Shown one piece after another: positions 60,767-64,000 of a DNA stretch of 64,000 nt. The notes below the pieces were generated by a model. The model worked only from the letters and a program-made list of their open reading frames with translations, did no database searches and was not told the origin of the DNA. A program made the translations under genes and the position numbers. The number at the start of each line of letters is the position of its first letter. Positions within the stretch are counted from its first letter, which is position 1. This DNA comes from Candidatus Aalborgicola lynettensis (GTDB lineage: Bacteria; Pseudomonadota; Gammaproteobacteria; Burkholderiales; Burkholderiaceae_C): positions 496,001 to 560,000 of the forward strand of contig JADJZE010000021.1 in assembly GCA_016719405.1 (NCBI GenBank), read 5' to 3'.

Positions 60767-63556
60767 ATGACACCAGAAACCAAAGCACGCCAGCAGATCG
60801 ACCAGAAGCTGGAGCAAGCGGGCTGGGTCATACAAGACATGAAGCAGCTCAACCTCGGCGCAGCGGTGGGTGTGGCGGTGCGCGAATACCCCACCGACAC
60901 CGGCCCCGCCGACTACGTGCTGTTCATCAACCGCAACGCCGTGGGCGTCATCGAAGCCAAGAAAGACAGCGCGGGTGAAAACCTCACCGCCGTTGAAGAC
61001 CAGACCCAACGCTATGCCACCGCCAACCTCAAATGGCGCAAAGACAACACGCCGCTGCGCTTCCTGTTCGAGGCCACCGGCCAAATCGTTCGCTTCACCG
61101 ACAACGCCGACCCCGCGCCCCGCTCGCGCGAAATCTTTCACTTCTTCAAGCCGGACACGCTGGCAACATGGTTGGCAGCGCCAGACACCTTGCGCCGCCG
61201 CTTGGCACAGCACATGCCGCCCTTGCCCGAGCGCAACCTGCGCGATTGCCAGATCAGCGCCGTCACCGGGCTCGAAAAATCGCTGGCGCAGAACAAGCCC
61301 CGTGCGCTGGTGCACATGGCCACCGGCGCGGGCAAGACCTTTACCGCCATCACCGCGGTGTACCGCCTGCTCAAGTTCGGCGCCGCCAAGCGCATTTTGT
61401 TTCTGGTCGATACCCGCAACCTTGGCAAGCAGGCGCATCAGGAGTTCATGGCCTACACCCCGCCGGATGACGCGCGCAAATTCACCGAGCTCTACACCGT
61501 GCAGCGCCTGTCCTCGCCCACTATCGACCCCGGCGCGCAGGTGTGCATCAGCACCATCCAGCGCATGTACTCCATCCTCTCCGGCGAGCCGATTGATGAA
61601 TCCGCCGAAGACGTGTCGCTCAACGAAGTGCAGCAAACCGCCAAGCAGGAAAAGTTCGTCCGCTACAACGCGGCCATGCCGGTGGAGATGTTTGATTTCA
61701 TCATCATCGACGAATGCCACCGCAGCATCTACAACCTGTGGAAACAGGTGCTCGATTACTTTGATGCCAGCCTGATCGGCCTCACCGCCACGCCGGACAA
61801 ACGCACCTTCGGCTTCTTCAACGAAAACATCGTTGCCGAATACACCTACGAGCAGTCCGTGGCGGATGGTGTCAACGTCGGCTACGACGTGTACGAGATC
61901 GAAACCGAAATCACCCAGAAAGGCGCGGAACTGAAAGCCAAGGAGTGGGTAGACCACCGCGACCGCGCCACCCGCAAAAAGCGCTGGGGTGAAACGGAGG
62001 AAGACACCACCTACACCGGCAAAGAGCTGGATAAATCGGTGGTCAACATGAGCCAGATCCGGCAGGTGATCCAGGCCATGAAAACGGCGGTGGAAACGCA
62101 GATTTTCCCGGCGCGCAAAGAAACACCCAAGACCCTGATCTTCGCCAAAACCGATAGCCACGCCGACGACATCATCAACATCGTGCGCGAGGTGTATGGG
62201 CAAGGTAACGCTTTCTGCAAGAAGGTCACCTACCGCTCCGAAGAAGACGCCGACAGCATCCTCAGCAGCTTTCGCAACGACTACAACCCACGCATTGCTG
62301 TGACGGTGGACATGATCGCCACCGGCACCGATGTCAAACCGCTGGAAGTGCTGCTGTTCATGCGCGATGTGCGCAGCAAAGGCTATTACGAACAGATGAA
62401 AGGCCGGGGCGTGCGCTCACTGGATGGCGACAGCTTGCAGCGCGTGAGCAACAGCGCCGACGGCGCCAAAACCCGCTTTGTGCTGATCGACGCCGTGGGC
62501 GTGGAAAAGAGCCTGAAAACCGAAAGCCGCCCACTTGAGAAAAAACCCGGCGTGCCGCTCAAAGACCTGCTGCAAGGCGTGGCCTTGGGGCACCGCGACG
62601 ACGACACCGTGCTCTCGCTGGCCAATCGCCTCGTGCGCCTGGCCAAACAACTGGATGACAAGGCGCAAACGCGCATCGAGAAAGCCAGCGGCGGCATCCC
62701 CGTGGCCGAGCTGGGCAAAGGCCTGATTACCGCGCTCAACCCGGACGCCATCGTGCAAGCCGCGCTGGCCACCGCCAAGGCCAAGGGCATCACCCGCAGC
62801 GAAGACACCCTGTTGCCGCAAGAACTGGAAACCGCCCGCGCCACCCGCGTGGCCGCCGCCTGCGCCCCGTTTGACCAGCCCGCGCTGCGCGACGCGTTAG
62901 AGGCCGCCCGCCGCGAGCGCGAGCAGCTCATCGACCACATCAACCTCGATCAGATCACCTTCTCCGGCTTTTCAGAGCAGGCGGAAACACAGGCCAAAGC
63001 GGTGATTCAGACCTTTGCCGATTACATCCACCAGCACAAAGACGAAATCGCGGCGTTGGATTTTTTCTACCAGCAGCCCTACCAGCGCCGCGCGCTCACC
63101 TTCGACATGATCGAAGACCTGCACGCGCACTTGGCCAAGCCGCCGCTGATGCTGACCACCGAGCGCCTGTGGAGCGCCTATGCCCGCGTGCAGGCGGCGC
63201 AGGTGAAAGGCGCGGACAAGAAACGCCAGCTCACCGATCTGGTCAGCCTGGTGCGCTTTGCGCTCGGGCTGGACGGCGAAGGCGCCGAACTCAAGCCCTT
63301 TGCCGACGAAGTGGACAAACGCTTCCAAACCTGGATATTCCGCCACAACGCCCAGCGCGGCACCGCGTTTACGCCCGAACAAACCGAATGGCTGCGGCTG
63401 ATGAAAGACCACATTGCCAGCAGTTGCGCTATCCACCGCGATGATTTTGATTACGCCGAGTTGGCCGACAAAGGCGGTTTGCAGAAAGCCTGGGGCCTGT
63501 TTGGCAAGGAGCTGGATACCTTGATGGATGAAATGAATAGGGTGTTGGTGGCGTGA
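60767..63556 (+). CDS. hsdR: Type I restriction enzyme R subunit (HsdR)
   Basis: The 929-residue protein has an N-terminal PD-(D/E)xK nuclease region (GPADYVLFINRNAVGVIEAKK, in parts). SF2 translocase motifs follow: HMATGAGKTFTA (I), IIIDECHRSIYN (II), LIGLTATP (III) and a late MKGRGVRS (VI). A C-terminal EcoEI-type region (about 670-920) completes it. It cleaves foreign DNA after ATP-driven translocation with HsdM and HsdS. The hsdS remnant overlaps its stop by GTGA; hsdM is not in the window. Confidence 0.94.
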   Translation: MTPETKARQQIDQKLEQAGWVIQDMKQLNLGAAVGVAVREYPTDTGPADYVLFINRNAVGVIEAKKDSAGENLTAVEDQTQRYATANLKWRKDNTPLRFLFEATGQIVRFTDNADPAPRSREIFHFFKPDTLATWLAAPDTLRRRLAQHMPPLPERNLRDCQISAVTGLEKSLAQNKPRALVHMATGAGKTFTAITAVYRLLKFGAAKRILFLVDTRNLGKQAHQEFMAYTPPDDARKFTELYTVQRLSSPTIDPGAQVCISTIQRMYSILSGEPIDESAEDVSLNEVQQTAKQEKFVRYNAAMPVEMFDFIIIDECHRSIYNLWKQVLDYFDASLIGLTATPDKRTFGFFNENIVAEYTYEQSVADGVNVGYDVYEIETEITQKGAELKAKEWVDHRDRATRKKRWGETEEDTTYTGKELDKSVVNMSQIRQVIQAMKTAVETQIFPARKETPKTLIFAKTDSHADDIINIVREVYGQGNAFCKKVTYRSEEDADSILSSFRNDYNPRIAVTVDMIATGTDVKPLEVLLFMRDVRSKGYYEQMKGRGVRSLDGDSLQRVSNSADGAKTRFVLIDAVGVEKSLKTESRPLEKKPGVPLKDLLQGVALGHRDDDTVLSLANRLVRLAKQLDDKAQTRIEKASGGIPVAELGKGLITALNPDAIVQAALATAKAKGITRSEDTLLPQELETARATRVAAACAPFDQPALRDALEAARREREQLIDHINLDQITFSGFSEQAETQAKAVIQTFADYIHQHKDEIAALDFFYQQPYQRRALTFDMIEDLHAHLAKPPLMLTTERLWSAYARVQAAQVKGADKKRQLTDLVSLVRFALGLDGEGAELKPFADEVDKRFQTWIFRHNAQRGTAFTPEQTEWLRLMKDHIASSCAIHRDDFDYAELADKGGLQKAWGLFGKELDTLMDEMNRVLVA

Positions 63557-64000
63557 GTCAATCATGCCTTGGGGGTTGGCATTCCGAATGGGGAGGGGGC
63601 GAATGGCTCACAATGACTGTTGTCGAGTTGATTGACGCTGACACGTCGGGGATGCTCGGAAGCTAAACGGGGACGTGTACTGCGAAGTTGCAACCATACC
63701 GGCGACCCTTTAGCACTTTTTAGTTTAGAGGTTTGCCGCTTATTCGCATACGGGATGTAACCACAGGGCAAACGAGCACTTATTACACGGGGCCTTACGA
63801 GGATGAATACCTTGTTCAGCAAGGTGATTTGTTGGTTGGGATGGATGGCGACTTCAATTCCGGGTTCTGGAGTTCCAGCGCTGCTCTTCTGAATCAACGG
63901 GTCTGCAAGATTTCACCCGCCGAGTCGTTTTACGACAAGCAACTAATCGCGCTGGCTTTGCCTGGATATTTGGCAGCAATCAATGCCAATACGCCCTCCG
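63553..64000 (+). pseudogene. hsdS: Type I restriction specificity subunit hsdS, interrupted and cut by window edge
   Basis: A GTG at 63553 overlaps the hsdR stop and opens a 37-codon frame (ends VVELIDADTSGMLGS) that stops at 63664-63666. Clear HsdS target-recognition sequence then resumes, in a different frame, from about 63730 to the window end: GLPLIRIRDVTTGQTSTYY, GDLLVGMDGDFNSGFWSS, FYDKQLIALALPGYLAA. Either the gene is frameshifted, or its 5' part was replaced, or the assembly is wrong. Specificity cannot be read from this. Confidence 0.6.

Overview
The window looks like the chromosome of a betaproteobacterium of the order Burkholderiales, most probably a Comamonadaceae of the Rhodoferax/Polaromonas kind. 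This rests on gene content and synteny (mnmG-rsmG-lysE-parA-hydrolase-parB, minCDE, ybeZ-ybeY beside ruvA, the DUF2788/DUF2189, NnrU and PA2779/PA2778 families) and on the dispersed repeats. Family names come from reading the translations; no database search was run.

Layout. 0-2.4 kb: a three-gene minus-strand cluster of a response regulator, a membrane-anchored coiled-coil protein and a secreted protein cut by the window edge. 2.7-8.6 kb: a WS/DGAT-type acyltransferase, ybeY-phoH, ruvA, a DUF2147 protein and an RNB-domain ribonuclease. 8.7-14.4 kb: a TRAP transporter (dctMQP) divergent from a DctS/DctR-like two-component system. 14.65-19.0 kb: a degenerate chromosomal integron. 19.2-28.4 kb: a methyltransferase, a retropepsin-like protease, aroG, a glutamine amidotransferase with an Lrp-type regulator, an NRDE protein, minCDE and a diguanylate cyclase. 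28.4-36.3 kb: membrane proteins, a Spy-like protein, rdgC, a CopZ/CopA copper system and a hemerythrin. 36.6-43.2 kb: an alcohol/aldehyde oxidation cluster, a TumE/TumA pair, an NAD-binding protein and an FMN reductase. 43.6-55.2 kb: mnmG, rsmG, parA and parB, with six parS sites and a rearranged stretch of duplications, repeats, two PEP-CTERM genes and another BrnT/BrnA pair. 55.3-64 kb: methyltransferase, HD-GYP, PduO, periplasmic binding, thioesterase and PA2779/PA2778 genes, ending in a type I restriction locus (hsdR and a broken hsdS).

The most informative region is the integron at 14.65-19.0 kb. A truncated intI pseudogene faces away from five minus-strand cassettes, each carrying a two-gene toxin-antitoxin or TA-like module. 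In four cassettes the R'' box of the attC is the exact reverse complement of the first bases of the same cassette, which is the rule for cassettes that once circularised. A shortened group IIC intron splits one attC between GT and TAGCC.

Three repeat families recur. One is a roughly 45-bp double stem-loop (14 copies or part-copies). One is a 250-300-bp GC-rich element (4 copies). One is a roughly 55-bp core with an inner hairpin, flanked at each of 3 sites by long inverted arms whose sequence is specific to the site. Two inverted copies of an AT-rich/(TAG)n/DnaA-box arrangement lie about 6.4 kb apart around aroG-minCDE. Two stretches of 59-61 consecutive G should be treated as suspect assembly.
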